64,000 nucleotides of DNA from Planctomycetota bacterium (lineage in GTDB: Bacteria; Planctomycetota; B15-G4; JADJEK01). Below the pieces are notes generated by a model that saw only the letters and a list, made by a program, of their open reading frames with translations, was not told the origin of the DNA and searched no databases. The stretch's first letter is position 1, and every line of letters starts with the position of its first letter. The translations under genes and the position numbers were made by a program. The stretch spans positions 332,393 through 396,392 of the forward strand of contig JADJEK010000024.1 in the NCBI GenBank assembly GCA_016709145.1, read 5' to 3'. Positions 1 through 8,748 of the stretch are shown here, piece after piece.

Positions 1-1
1 A

Positions 2-1384
2 CGCCGATTGTCCGGTCCGCTCCAGCGCGACGTCGACACCGCGCTCGCGAGCAAGCACCGTGGCGTGCGCCGCTCCGCATTGATCGCGCTCGGCGTGCTC
101 GCGATCGACGACGCGGCCGATCGACTGCGCATCGTCCTCGAGGGCGGTGCGAAGGCACGCACCGTGTGCGGCGGCAAGGACCCGACGGCGACCGATCGCG
201 GACTCGCCGCGATGAGCCTCGGGCTGCTGTCGGATCGCGCGTCGGTCCCCATGTTCACCGAGCGTCTTGCGCGCGTGCGGGACCTCGATCGCGAACTTGC
301 CGCGGGTCTGATCCTTGGCGCCGGTGCGTTCCAGACCGAGCGCGAGGCCGTCGCGGTCGCACTCGGGGCGCTGCTCGACGACGAGGAGATTTCGCGCGAC
401 GTCCGCGCCTTGGTGCCCATCGCGCTCGGTCGGCTCGATGCCGCGGCGCAACCGTTCGTGCCGAAGCTGCTGCGACTCACGACCGATCGCGACGCCGATC
501 TGCGTCTGCGTCACTCGAGCGTCATCGCGCTCGGCCGCCTCTGCGGCGCCGATGATCGCGAGGCGGTCGAAGGGCTCGCCGATCTCGCGCTGGAGGCAAC
601 CGACGGTGACATCCGCCGCGCGGCGCTGATCGCGCTCGGCGAAGCGCTGTCGCAACCCGACGCGAACGAATCCGCTGCGGTCGTGGAACGCGCTGCGGCG
701 ACTCTGTGCCGCGCGCTGGAGCGACCGAAGAGCCGCGAGGATCTGCCGTGGGCCGCGTTGGGATCGGCGTTGCTCGTGCGTTCGCGCGGCAACGAGGCGC
801 AAGCACGAGTCGACGTCGTGTCGCGCTTGCGCACCGCGCTCGAGGATGCGTCCGATCCGGAACTGCAGGCCGTGTTTGCGCTGGCTCTCGGTCTCGCGCG
901 CTGCCTCGAAGCGAGCGAACCGCTGACGGAACTCGCGACGTCCGCGAACGTCGCCCTCGTGCGAGGCTCGGCCGCGGAGGGCCTCGGGTTGCTCGGCGAC
1001 CCGGCTGCGGGCGACACGATTCGCGAGCAGCTCGAGCGCGAGCGCGACGACGAAGCGTGCTCTTCGCAGGCGCTTGCGCTGAGTGCGCTCGGCGACCGTC
1101 GGGCCACGCCGGCGTTGATCGAACGCATGCTTGCCGCCGATTCGACGCGGACGATGACTTCGAGCGCGATCGCGCTCGGTCGGCTCGGGGATCCGACTGC
1201 CGTCGACGCCCTGCTGTCGGTCGCGCGCGACGAATCGCGATCGGGGATCACGCGGGGCTCGGCCTGCATCGCGTTGGGCTTGATCGGCGAGCGCGCATCG
1301 ATCCGCTGGAACGCGCCGTTCTGCGTCGGAGCGAACGTCGTGATCCACTTCGAGGTCCAGACCGCGATGCTTTCGATTCCGTGA
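2..1384 (+). CDS. Secreted HEAT-repeat protein, C-terminal part (paralog 1, cut by window start)
   Basis: The reading frame is open from the first bases, and its beginning matches the middle of the next two genes, so the N-terminus with its signal peptide lies outside the window. The visible 460 or so residues are a run of HEAT/PBS-lyase-like repeats with recurrent A-x-x-A-L-G-x-L cores, an alpha-solenoid that normally mediates protein-protein contacts. It ends in the tail W-N-A-P-F-C-V-G-A-N-V, which is shared with paralog 2 and in weaker form with paralog 3. No catalytic residues are visible. By analogy with its neighbours it is exported. The partner is unknown. High GC and codon use are like the neighbouring genes. 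Confidence 0.85.
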   Translation, partial: RRLSGPLQRDVDTALASKHRGVRRSALIALGVLAIDDAADRLRIVLEGGAKARTVCGGKDPTATDRGLAAMSLGLLSDRASVPMFTERLARVRDLDRELAAGLILGAGAFQTEREAVAVALGALLDDEEISRDVRALVPIALGRLDAAAQPFVPKLLRLTTDRDADLRLRHSSVIALGRLCGADDREAVEGLADLALEATDGDIRRAALIALGEALSQPDANESAAVVERAAATLCRALERPKSREDLPWAALGSALLVRSRGNEAQARVDVVSRLRTALEDASDPELQAVFALALGLARCLEASEPLTELATSANVALVRGSAAEGLGLLGDPAAGDTIREQLERERDDEACSSQALALSALGDRRATPALIERMLAADSTRTMTSSAIALGRLGDPTAVDALLSVARDESRSGITRGSACIALGLIGERASIRWNAPFCVGANVVIHFEVQTAMLSIP

Positions 1385-1647
1385 CGGAGCGTGGTTCGAT
1401 GCCTTTGATTCACGTTGGCGGTCTCGCGCGACTCGTGGGTTTGGCCGTGAAGGAACCCAGCGCTGCGAAGGACTCCAGAACGGCCTTCGGGGGCGCGGTG
1501 CCCCTCCGACGCCGGCGCGAGCACGAGGCAGTTCGCGCTTGCATGTCACGTTGCCCGACATCTTCGATATCGACGCCCGAGCGAGCTTCTTGCGATCGTG
1601 AGGGCTTCGCTGCCGTCCTGTCCCCTGTGCCGAACACGGAGATTCGC
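1385..1647. other. Intergenic spacer between HEAT paralogs 1 and 2
   Basis: 263 bases without a convincing gene. No strong hairpin, repeat or promoter stands out. A weak purine stretch (GGAGAT) lies 7-12 nt before the ATG at 1648 and may serve as ribosome binding site. Confidence 0.4.
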
Positions 1648-3624
1648 ATGTCCATTTCGATCTACGGGCTCGCACGGGCCATCGTCCTCGCGGCCGTGGC
1701 ATGTCTCGTGGTCGCTCCCGAGGGGCTCGGCCACGGTGGAATCGTGAAGCCTCCGCAACGCCCGGAACGAAGCGGGCCAGGTGGGGGTTACACCGGGCCG
1801 ACCGACGGTTCGCCCCCCATCACGTCGCCAGCGGACTCCGGCCCGACGACCGGCGGCGGGAAGCCCAAGCCGGGCAAAGTGCCGGTCACCGGCGGCGGTC
1901 GAGGCCCGACCACTCCGGGTGGCGGTCCGTCGTTGGGCGGGCCGCGCACTGCGAAGACGGGCGTCGGCGGCAAGAAGCGACGCGCCGAGTCGGGCGCAAC
2001 GTGGCTCGCTTGGTGGCGAGCGAACCGCGACGCGTTCTTCGCCGAGGGTCGTTCGAACGGTGACGCGCTCACGGGTCGTGAAGGCATGCTGACGGGCGTC
2101 GGGCGTATCGAGGACGGTGGCGTCGACGCAGGCGCGTTGCTCGAAGCGCAGAGCAAGATCCTGTTCGGCTTGCGTGGCGTACTCGGTGACGCGGACGCGG
2201 AGGTCGTCGATTCGGCCGTGATCGCGATCGCGCGCTCGGTCGATCCGCGCTTCTGCGGACCGCTGCAGCGCGATCTGAGCGACGCATTGCGCAGCGACGT
2301 GCGCAGCGTGCGCCAATCGGCCGTTCTCGCACTCGGCCTGCTCGCCACCGACGACGCCGCGACCACGTTGCGCGCCCTGCTCGAAGGGGGAGCGCGAGCG
2401 CGCGAGTTGTGTGGCGGCAACGACGTCACCGACGTCGATCGCGGACTCGCGGCGATGAGCCTCGGGATGCTGTCGGATCGCGCGTCCGTGCCCGCGTTCG
2501 TCGAGCGCTTGGCCGCGCTGGCGGGACCGAAGCCAATCGGCCGCGAACTCGCCGCGGGGCTCATCCTCGGAGCCGGAGCGTTCACCAGTGAGCGCGAGGC
2601 GATGGCGATGTCGCTCGGCACGTTGCTCGACGAGGCGCGCTTGCCGCGCGAACTGCGCGCACTGCTTCCGGTGTCCCTGGGACGCCTCGGGAGCGCGGCC
2701 GCGCCGTTCGTGCCGCGCCTGCTCGCTCTCGGCAACGACCGCGACGCCGATCTCGCGGCGCGACAGTCGGCGTGGATCGCGCTCGGACGCTTGTGCACCG
2801 TCGAGGATCGCGAGGTCGTCGCGGCTCTGTGCGACTGTGCGACCAACGCGACCGATGCCGATCTGCGTCACGCGGCGCTGATCGCGCTCGGCGAAGTGAC
2901 GGCCTCGGCCGCAACCGCTCTCGACGAGCGCGTGATCGAGACCTTCGTGCGCGCGATCGAACGCCCCAAGAGTCGCGACGACGTGGCCTGGGCCGCGCTC
3001 GGTGCGGCGCAGTGCATTCGTGCACGGCCCGTGACCGCGCCGGAGCGGATCGCGCTGGGGTCGCGTTTGACGACGCAACTCGAGCAAGCGAGCGATCCGG
3101 AAGCGACGGCGATGTTCGCGCTCGCCCTGGGCCTGGCGCGAGCCGCCGACGCGGTGCCGAGTTTGACGGCGTTGGTGAGGGACGCCGACGTCGCGATCGT
3201 GCGCGCCTGCGCCGCCGAAGGCCTCGGGCTCATCGGCGATGCCACGGCCGCGGATGCGGTCCGCGAGCAACTCGCGCGGGAGTTCGACGACGAAGCCGGC
3301 GCATCGCAAGCGCTCGCGCTCGGCGCACTCGGTGACCGTCGCGCGACCGCGCTGTTGTTGGCGCGCGTCGCGAACGCGGATTCGGCACGCACGTTGGTCG
3401 CGAGCGCATTGGCGCTCGGGCGCTTGCGGGACCCGGCCGCCGTGGATCCGTTGCTCGAGCTCGCACGCGACGCGGCGAAGCCCGGAGTCGCCCGTGGCTT
3501 CGCGGCGATCGCGCTCGGCTTGATCGGAGAGCGTTCGCCCGTGCGGTGGAACGCGCGCTTCTGCGTCGGCGCCAACGTGAATCTGAGCTTCGACGTCCAG
3601 ACCGAGGTCATGGACATCCTCTGA
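1648..3624 (+). CDS. Secreted HEAT-repeat protein (paralog 2)
   Basis: 658 residues. The ATG at 1648 is chosen because it opens a classic signal peptide (hydrophobic residues 6-22, then a G-L-G-H-G boundary); the frame upstream is arginine-rich nonsense. Residues about 30-110 form a Gly/Pro-rich low-complexity linker with P-G-G-G type repeats, followed by a Trp-rich patch (W-L-A-W-W) and then a long run of HEAT repeats to the end. The C-terminal tail W-N-A-R-F-C-V-G-A-N-V precedes the final D-I-L. Full-length sister of the flanking genes; the three are tandem duplicates in the same orientation. A scaffold or binding role at the cell surface or periplasm is inferred from the architecture only. 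Confidence 0.88.
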   Translation: MSISIYGLARAIVLAAVACLVVAPEGLGHGGIVKPPQRPERSGPGGGYTGPTDGSPPITSPADSGPTTGGGKPKPGKVPVTGGGRGPTTPGGGPSLGGPRTAKTGVGGKKRRAESGATWLAWWRANRDAFFAEGRSNGDALTGREGMLTGVGRIEDGGVDAGALLEAQSKILFGLRGVLGDADAEVVDSAVIAIARSVDPRFCGPLQRDLSDALRSDVRSVRQSAVLALGLLATDDAATTLRALLEGGARARELCGGNDVTDVDRGLAAMSLGMLSDRASVPAFVERLAALAGPKPIGRELAAGLILGAGAFTSEREAMAMSLGTLLDEARLPRELRALLPVSLGRLGSAAAPFVPRLLALGNDRDADLAARQSAWIALGRLCTVEDREVVAALCDCATNATDADLRHAALIALGEVTASAATALDERVIETFVRAIERPKSRDDVAWAALGAAQCIRARPVTAPERIALGSRLTTQLEQASDPEATAMFALALGLARAADAVPSLTALVRDADVAIVRACAAEGLGLIGDATAADAVREQLAREFDDEAGASQALALGALGDRRATALLLARVANADSARTLVASALALGRLRDPAAVDPLLELARDAAKPGVARGFAAIALGLIGERSPVRWNARFCVGANVNLSFDVQTEVMDIL

Positions 3625-3654
3625 TCCGGCCGCCCGTCCGCGAACCGCTCGTCG

Positions 3655-3677
3655 AACGGACCACGCTCCGGTCCGTT
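3655..3677 (+). terminator. Hairpin downstream of HEAT paralog 2
   Basis: A perfect 8-bp inverted repeat (AACGGACC / GGTCCGTT) with a 7-nt loop begins 30 nt after the stop codon and runs into TTTGC. It could be a weak intrinsic terminator; the T run is short. Confidence 0.4.
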
Positions 3678-3887
3678 TGCGCATGCCCGTCGGATCGGAC
3701 ATCGGCGCGGATGTGGATATGGATGTGGCGCGATCGCCACGCACGCGGACTTGATCTTCCCATCGGGTGACGTGAATCGCCCGAACTCCGCGTCCTGACG
3801 CGGTACGGCGTTTGCCTTGCTCTCCCCGACTTGGCCGTCGTGCGTCCTCCCCCCGCGCGCACCGGCCTTCGAAGGGACTCACCGATC

Positions 3888-5843
3888 ATGGTCAAGCGCA
3901 TTGCCACGTGGATGGCGGCGGGGGTGTTGTTCGCTCTCGCGCCCGAAGGCTTCTCGCACGGTGGTCAATACCGCGGTCCGCCCGACACCGTGCCGCCGGT
4001 CGACGGCCCGGGCCCGAACACCGGTGGACCGAACACGGGCGGCCCGAATACCGGCAAACCGGGTGGGCCGGTCACGCCGGGCGGGCGAGGTCCGACCACG
4101 CCCGGTGGCGGCCCGGTCACGGGTGGCGGCGGGCCGCCGCGCGGCGGCGTCCAGACCGGCGGTCGCAAGCCGCGTGGAGCCGAGGACGTCGGTGGTTGGA
4201 CGTTCTGGTGGGAGATCAACAAGGATCCGTACCTCGATCTTCGCCACGCGTTGGCGCGGCAGCGCGCGTCGACCGGATCGACCGGCATCCTGACCGGCAT
4301 CGGCCGTTCCGTGCGCGGCGTGGCCACGAACCGTCCCTCCGACGAGATGATCGCGTCGCAGATCGCGCCGGCACTGCGCGCGGCGCTGAAGGCGAACGAC
4401 GCCGAGATCGTCGACGCGGCGGCGCTGTCGCTCGGCCGCATCCTCGATGCGAAGCAGGGTGAGGCCGTGCTCGACGACTTGCGCGCGACGCTGAAGAGCC
4501 CGTTCGCCACGGCGTGCCAGGCGTCCGTCCTTTCGATGGGTCTGCTGCAACGCCGCGAGGCCATTCCCGATCTGGTCGAGATTCTGCGAGACAGCGACAC
4601 GGGCCGGAAGTCGACCGACGGTGGTTCGGTCGACACCGTGACGCGCGGGTTCGCAGCCATCGCGCTCGGCATGATCGGCGACGCCGCGAGTGTCCCGGTC
4701 CTGATCGACGTCGCGAAGACGACCGACGACTCGCAGCGCGACGTGCGCTCGTCGGCGATCTCGGCGCTCGGCTTGTTCGAGGACGACCGCGACGCGATCG
4801 TGATCGCGCTGACCGAGCTGCTGCGCGACGAGTCGATGGTCGCCGACATCCGCGGCACGATTCCGATCGCGCTGTCGCGACTCGGATCCGCCGCGGAGCC
4901 GGCCGTGCCGCAATTGCTGAAGCTTGCCAGCGGCAAGCGCACGGCGTTGGAAGTGGCGCAGTCGTGCTTGATCGCGCTCGGGCGCATCGCGTCGCCGGTC
5001 GATGCGGAGGTCGTCAAGTTCTTGCAGAAGACGATCACCGACTCGAACGACACGCACATGCGTCACTTCGCGCTGATGGCGCTCGCCGATCTCGGCGTGA
5101 AGGCCGCGCGGACGGCGGAGGAACCCGGAACGAAGCCGGTCCTCGCCGATCTGTGCAAGGCTCTGCTGCAGCACTTCCGGGAGCCCGAGCACCAGGTCGA
5201 TCAGCCTTGGGGCGCGATCGCACTCGGCATCGTGGCTCGCGAATTGCCGGACCACGACGAAGCCCGTGCGACCATGGCGCGCGTGGTGCGCGAGAAGTTC
5301 GAGGCCGAGAACGATCCGCTGCGGCGCGCCGCCTGCGCGATCGGACTGGGTCTGATGCGCTCGAATCACGATGGCGAGGCCATGCTCGACGCGCTGAAGG
5401 ACAACCCGCCCGCACAGCTGCGCGGTTATCTCGCGGTTGCCCTCGGCATGGTCGATTACCAGCCCGCCGCCGACTTCTTGCGCGCGCAGGTCCTCGTCGA
5501 GCGCGATGAGAAGGCTCGCATGCAGTTGGCGACGGGATTGGGTCTGCTCGGCGACACGCGCGCCGTGCCGGAGTTGGTCGAGGCGCTCGAAGCATCGACG
5601 ACGCTCACCGAAACGGTGTCGTACTCGCGTGCGATCGGCTTGATCGGCGATGCGAGCGCGGTGCCGGCTCTGGTCGGACTGGTGAACGACGCGAAGCGCG
5701 CAGGGGTCGCCCGTGGCTTCGCCTGCGTCGCGCTCGGCCTGCTCGCTGAGAAGTCCGAGATGTACTGGAACACGCCGTTGTCCGTGGACGCGAACTACCG
5801 CCTCGCGATCCGCGCCCAACAGGAGATCCTCGACATCCTGTGA
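3888..5843 (+). CDS. Secreted HEAT-repeat protein (paralog 3)
   Basis: 651 residues. The ATG at 3888 starts a signal peptide (M-V-K-R then a hydrophobic core) ending near A-P-E-G-F-S-H-G, very like paralog 2. A Gly/Pro/Thr-rich linker with N-T-G-G-P repeats covers residues about 24-100. It is followed by the Trp-rich patch (W-T-F-W-W) and a HEAT-repeat solenoid. The tail (W-N-T-P-L-S-V-D-A-N) has diverged from the F-C-V-G-A-N form of paralogs 1 and 2. No catalytic motif is seen. It is the most diverged of the three tandem copies, so the duplication is not recent. A strong hairpin follows the gene. Confidence 0.88.
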   Translation: MVKRIATWMAAGVLFALAPEGFSHGGQYRGPPDTVPPVDGPGPNTGGPNTGGPNTGKPGGPVTPGGRGPTTPGGGPVTGGGGPPRGGVQTGGRKPRGAEDVGGWTFWWEINKDPYLDLRHALARQRASTGSTGILTGIGRSVRGVATNRPSDEMIASQIAPALRAALKANDAEIVDAAALSLGRILDAKQGEAVLDDLRATLKSPFATACQASVLSMGLLQRREAIPDLVEILRDSDTGRKSTDGGSVDTVTRGFAAIALGMIGDAASVPVLIDVAKTTDDSQRDVRSSAISALGLFEDDRDAIVIALTELLRDESMVADIRGTIPIALSRLGSAAEPAVPQLLKLASGKRTALEVAQSCLIALGRIASPVDAEVVKFLQKTITDSNDTHMRHFALMALADLGVKAARTAEEPGTKPVLADLCKALLQHFREPEHQVDQPWGAIALGIVARELPDHDEARATMARVVREKFEAENDPLRRAACAIGLGLMRSNHDGEAMLDALKDNPPAQLRGYLAVALGMVDYQPAADFLRAQVLVERDEKARMQLATGLGLLGDTRAVPELVEALEASTTLTETVSYSRAIGLIGDASAVPALVGLVNDAKRAGVARGFACVALGLLAEKSEMYWNTPLSVDANYRLAIRAQQEILDIL

Positions 5844-5891
5844 GGTTCCTGCCGTCCGTCGGGAACGGCGTGGCGGCGAACGATCGAGGTG

Positions 5892-5932
5892 TCGCGGCCA
5901 CGCGCGGGGAGCTTCCCCGTGCGTGGCCGCGA
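5892..5932 (+). terminator. Long hairpin closing the HEAT cluster
   Basis: A near-perfect inverted repeat of 19 pairs (one G-T) around a 3-nt loop; the outer arms are TCGCGGCCACGC and its complement. It lies 48 nt after the paralog 3 stop and just before the DUF488 gene. There is no T tract, so it may act as a terminator or as an mRNA-stabilising stem. Confidence 0.5.
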
Positions 5933-5938
5933 TGCTTG

Positions 5939-5944
5939 TAGGAT
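5939..5944 (+). promoter_or_regulatory. Candidate -10 element of the DUF488 gene
   Basis: TAGGAT lies 7 nt before the GTG start at 5952 and there is no Shine-Dalgarno sequence between them. The normal -10 to start-site distance would place transcription initiation at or within 1-2 nt of the GTG, i.e. a leaderless mRNA. The same arrangement recurs before several other genes here. Confidence 0.35.
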
Positions 5945-5951
5945 CGCCGCC

Positions 5952-6506
5952 GTGACCGAACCCACGCGACTCTTCAGCATCGGCCATGGCCGTCGCGACC
6001 TGGCCGCGTTCCTCGAACTCGTGCTCGCGCGTTCGATCGACACCGTCGTCGACGTGCGTGCGCAGCCGGCTTCGCGGCGCTTCCCGCACTTCGCGGAGCG
6101 CGCGCTGGCCGACGCACTGCGCGAAGCCGGCATCGGCTACGTCTGGGAAGGCGAAGCCCTCGGCGGCAAGCGCAAGGCGAGCTCGGACTCACCCCACAGC
6201 GCACTGACGGTCGACGCGTTCCGCGGGTACGCCGAACACATGGCGTCCCGCGCCTTCCAAGCCGCGGCGACGCGGTTGCTGGTGCGCGCGGCGGACGAAC
6301 GCGTGGCATTCCTCTGCGCCGAGCACTTCCCGACTGATTGCCACCGCCGCTTCCTCGCGGATTGGCTCGTCGTCCACGGTGCGAGCGTCGGTCACGCGGT
6401 CGAGCCCGATCGCACGGACGAACACGGGCTGCATCCGGACCTGCGCATCGTCGATGGCGTGTTCGTCTACGACGGCGGGCGTGGGTACCAGCGTCGTCTG
6501 TTCTGA
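5952..6506 (+). CDS. DUF488 family protein
   Basis: 184 residues from GTG 5952. The N-terminus carries S-I-G-H-G near the start, then V-D-V-R-A-Q-P-A-S-R-R and P-H-F, and later F-L-C-A-E-H-F-P-T-D-C-H-R, the conserved cysteine/histidine signature of DUF488 proteins. Length is normal for the family. Biochemical function is not established for the family; a nucleic-acid or stress-related role has been suggested from context elsewhere. The start was chosen because sequence upstream in frame is inside the hairpin and is not conserved-looking. It sits alone between the HEAT cluster and the SUMF1 gene. Confidence 0.85.
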   Translation: MTEPTRLFSIGHGRRDLAAFLELVLARSIDTVVDVRAQPASRRFPHFAERALADALREAGIGYVWEGEALGGKRKASSDSPHSALTVDAFRGYAEHMASRAFQAAATRLLVRAADERVAFLCAEHFPTDCHRRFLADWLVVHGASVGHAVEPDRTDEHGLHPDLRIVDGVFVYDGGRGYQRRLF

Positions 6507-6628
6507 TCGGCGGAGAACGAATCGGGGGCTGCCTCCGCTTCGGCTTCCGCCTCGGAACTCGATCGAAACGAGTCCCACTGCGCCGTGTGTCGTCGGGTAT
6601 CGTGCCCGCCCCCTCGGAGACATGCAGC

Positions 6629-7480
6629 GTGAAGCCCCTGCTCGCCGCTCTGTCCGTCGTCGCGATCGGCGGACTCCTCGCCTTCGCAGCGCCCGACCGG
6701 GACGGGTCGTTCGTCGTGAAGCTCGAAGGCTTCACGGTCGAGTACTCGATGGTGAAGGTGCCCGGAGCGGCCGATGGGTCGGTGAAGCCGCTGTTCGTCG
6801 GCAAGACCGAAGTGCCGTGGGAGCTCTACGACATCTTCATGCTGCGTCTCGACCTGACCGACGAGCAGCGCTCGAGCGGCGTCGATGCGGAAGCGCGGCC
6901 CACCAAGGCGTACGGTTCGCCGGATCGCGGTTTCGGCCACGACGGCTACGCGGCGCTCGGGATGTCGCGACTGTCGGCCGAGAAGTTCTGCGAGTGGTTG
7001 AGCCGCAAGACCGGCCGCACGTTCCGCCTGCCGACCGAACTCGAGTGGCAACACGCGGCGCGCGGTGGGGCCGACGTCGTGCCGACGGGCGATGCGCTGC
7101 GGGAGTGCGCGTGGTTCGCCGACAACTCCGACGCCAAGCCGCACCCGATCGCGACCAAGTCCGAGAACGGCTACTGCCTGCACGACATGCTCGGCAATTT
7201 GGCCGAGTGGGTCGCAGCCGCGCCTGATGCGAATGCGAACGCCGCGGACTCGAAGGACGCGAAGCGTCCCGCTGCATCACCAGCGAAGAAAGAACGCGTC
7301 GCGAAGGGCGGCGCGTTCGACTCCGCCGCAGCCGACACGAGCGTCGACGCGCGCCGCGTCGAGACGCCGGCGTGGAACAAGACCGATCCCCAATTCCCGA
7401 AGAGCAAGTGGTGGCTCTCCGACGCTTCGTTCGTCGGATTCCGAGTGGTCTGTGAGGAGGCAACCGATGCGTCCCGATGA
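6629..7480 (+). CDS. SUMF1/FGE-like domain protein, exported
   Basis: 283 residues from GTG 6629, preceded by GGAGA with 8-nt spacing. Residues about 4-22 are a hydrophobic signal or anchor. The rest is a formylglycine-generating-enzyme-like (SUMF1/EgtB/PvdO) fold: a V-G-K-T-E-V-P-W-E-L-Y entry motif, R-L-P-T-E-L-E-W-Q-H-A-A-R-G-G in the middle, M-L-G-N-L-A-E-W-V and a terminal S-F-V-G-F-R-V-V. The paired catalytic cysteines of true FGE are not evident, so a binding or non-FGly role is likelier. Its end overlaps the start of the next gene by 14 nt, so the two are translationally coupled. Confidence 0.85.
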   Translation: MKPLLAALSVVAIGGLLAFAAPDRDGSFVVKLEGFTVEYSMVKVPGAADGSVKPLFVGKTEVPWELYDIFMLRLDLTDEQRSSGVDAEARPTKAYGSPDRGFGHDGYAALGMSRLSAEKFCEWLSRKTGRTFRLPTELEWQHAARGGADVVPTGDALRECAWFADNSDAKPHPIATKSENGYCLHDMLGNLAEWVAAAPDANANAADSKDAKRPAASPAKKERVAKGGAFDSAAADTSVDARRVETPAWNKTDPQFPKSKWWLSDASFVGFRVVCEEATDASR

Positions 7481-8726
7481 AACGACTGGTTCCGATCGAC
7501 GCGCGTTCCTGAAGACTTCGGCGGCCGCGGCCACGATGCTCGGCGCTCGGCCGCTGTGGTCGGCGGCGGGTTCGGACGTGATCCGGATCGGCCTGATCGG
7601 CTGCGGAGGCCGCGGCCAAGGCGCCGTGATGAACGCGATCGCGGCAGGCGAGGGCGTCGTGGTCACGGCGCTCGGCGACGTGTTGCCCGAACGCGTGCGC
7701 TCCGCGCAGGAACAACTGCAAGAGGCGGGCGATCGTTTCCAGGTCGCGGCGGACCACTGCTTCAGTGGGTTCGATGCCTACGAGAAGGTCATCGCCACCG
7801 ACTGCAACATGGTCATCCTGGCGACGCCGCCGCACTTCCGCCCGATCCACCTCGAGGCCGCGATCCGCGCCGGCAAGCACGTCTTCATGGAGAAGCCGGT
7901 CGCGGTCGACGCGCCCGGAGTGCGCACCGTGATCGCGTCGGGCGAGCTCGCGGCGAAGAGCGGACTCGCCATCGTGACCGGCACGCAGCGCCGTCACCAG
8001 AAGAGCTACGTCGAGACGATCGAGCGCTTGCACGACGGTGCGATCGGCGAGATCGTCGCCGGCGAGGTCGCGTGGAACCAAGGTTCGCTGTGGATGAACC
8101 CGCGCAAGCCGGAGTGGAGCGACATGGAGTGGCAGCTCCGCAACTGGCTCTACTTCACGTGGTTGTCCGGCGACCACATCGTCGAGCAACACGTGCACAA
8201 CCTCGACGTCATGAACTGGGTCATGCGCGGTCATCCGCAGAAGGCGCGCGGGTCGGGTGGGCGCCAGGTCCGCACGGACGCCGCGTACGGCCACATCTTC
8301 GATCACTTCAGCATCGCGTACGAGTTCGACGGTGGGGCGCGCTGGTTCAGCTCGTGCCGTCAGATCGACGGTTGTTCGAACTGGGTCGGCGAGCATGCGA
8401 TCGGGACCAAGGGCGCGGCCAATCCGCACGGTTCGATCGGTGGGCCGGCGGCGTGGAACTTCTCCGGAGAAGAGCGCGATCCGTACGAGCAGGAGCACGT
8501 CGATCTGATCGCGAGCATCCGCGCGGGCCGACCGCTCAACGAAGCCCGGCAAATCGCGGAGTCGACGCTGACCGCGATCATGGGCCGCATGGCCGCGTAT
8601 TCGGGTCAAGAAGTCACGTGGCAGCAGGCCATGGACTCGAAGGAGACGTGGGCGCCGGCGCAGTACGCGTTCGGTGATCTCGCCGTCGCGCCGGTGCCGA
8701 TGCCGGGCAAGACGAAGCTGACTTGA
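7467..8726 (+). CDS. Gfo/Idh/MocA family oxidoreductase, Tat-exported
   Basis: 419 residues from ATG 7467, which has a strong GAGGAGG 6 nt upstream inside the end of the previous gene. The N-terminus bears a twin-arginine signal (D-R-R-A-F-L-K at 10-16, then an Ala-rich segment). The Rossmann motif G-C-G-G-R-G is at 45-50 and the family signature E-K-P-V-A-V-D at 142-148. Such enzymes are NAD(P)-dependent sugar or inositol dehydrogenases; Tat export of the folded holoenzyme is typical of Planctomycetota paralogs. Neighbouring a sugar isomerase, it probably acts on sugars or polyols; substrate unknown. Confidence 0.93.
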   Translation: MRPDETTGSDRRAFLKTSAAAATMLGARPLWSAAGSDVIRIGLIGCGGRGQGAVMNAIAAGEGVVVTALGDVLPERVRSAQEQLQEAGDRFQVAADHCFSGFDAYEKVIATDCNMVILATPPHFRPIHLEAAIRAGKHVFMEKPVAVDAPGVRTVIASGELAAKSGLAIVTGTQRRHQKSYVETIERLHDGAIGEIVAGEVAWNQGSLWMNPRKPEWSDMEWQLRNWLYFTWLSGDHIVEQHVHNLDVMNWVMRGHPQKARGSGGRQVRTDAAYGHIFDHFSIAYEFDGGARWFSSCRQIDGCSNWVGEHAIGTKGAANPHGSIGGPAAWNFSGEERDPYEQEHVDLIASIRAGRPLNEARQIAESTLTAIMGRMAAYSGQEVTWQQAMDSKETWAPAQYAFGDLAVAPVPMPGKTKLT

Positions 8727-8748
8727 TTCGTTCCACTCGGAGCACGCC

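Noticed and set aside
3879..6089. Long minus-strand open frame opposite HEAT paralog 3
   Set aside because: Arg/His/Asp-rich translation without domains, fully antisense to a well-supported gene; typical of GC-rich DNA. The same applies to many long antisense frames over the window.
6629..7480. True formylglycine-generating enzyme for the sulfatase-like gene
   Set aside because: The catalytic cysteine pair is not evident and the sulfatase-like protein has Thr in place of the Cys/Ser substrate residue.
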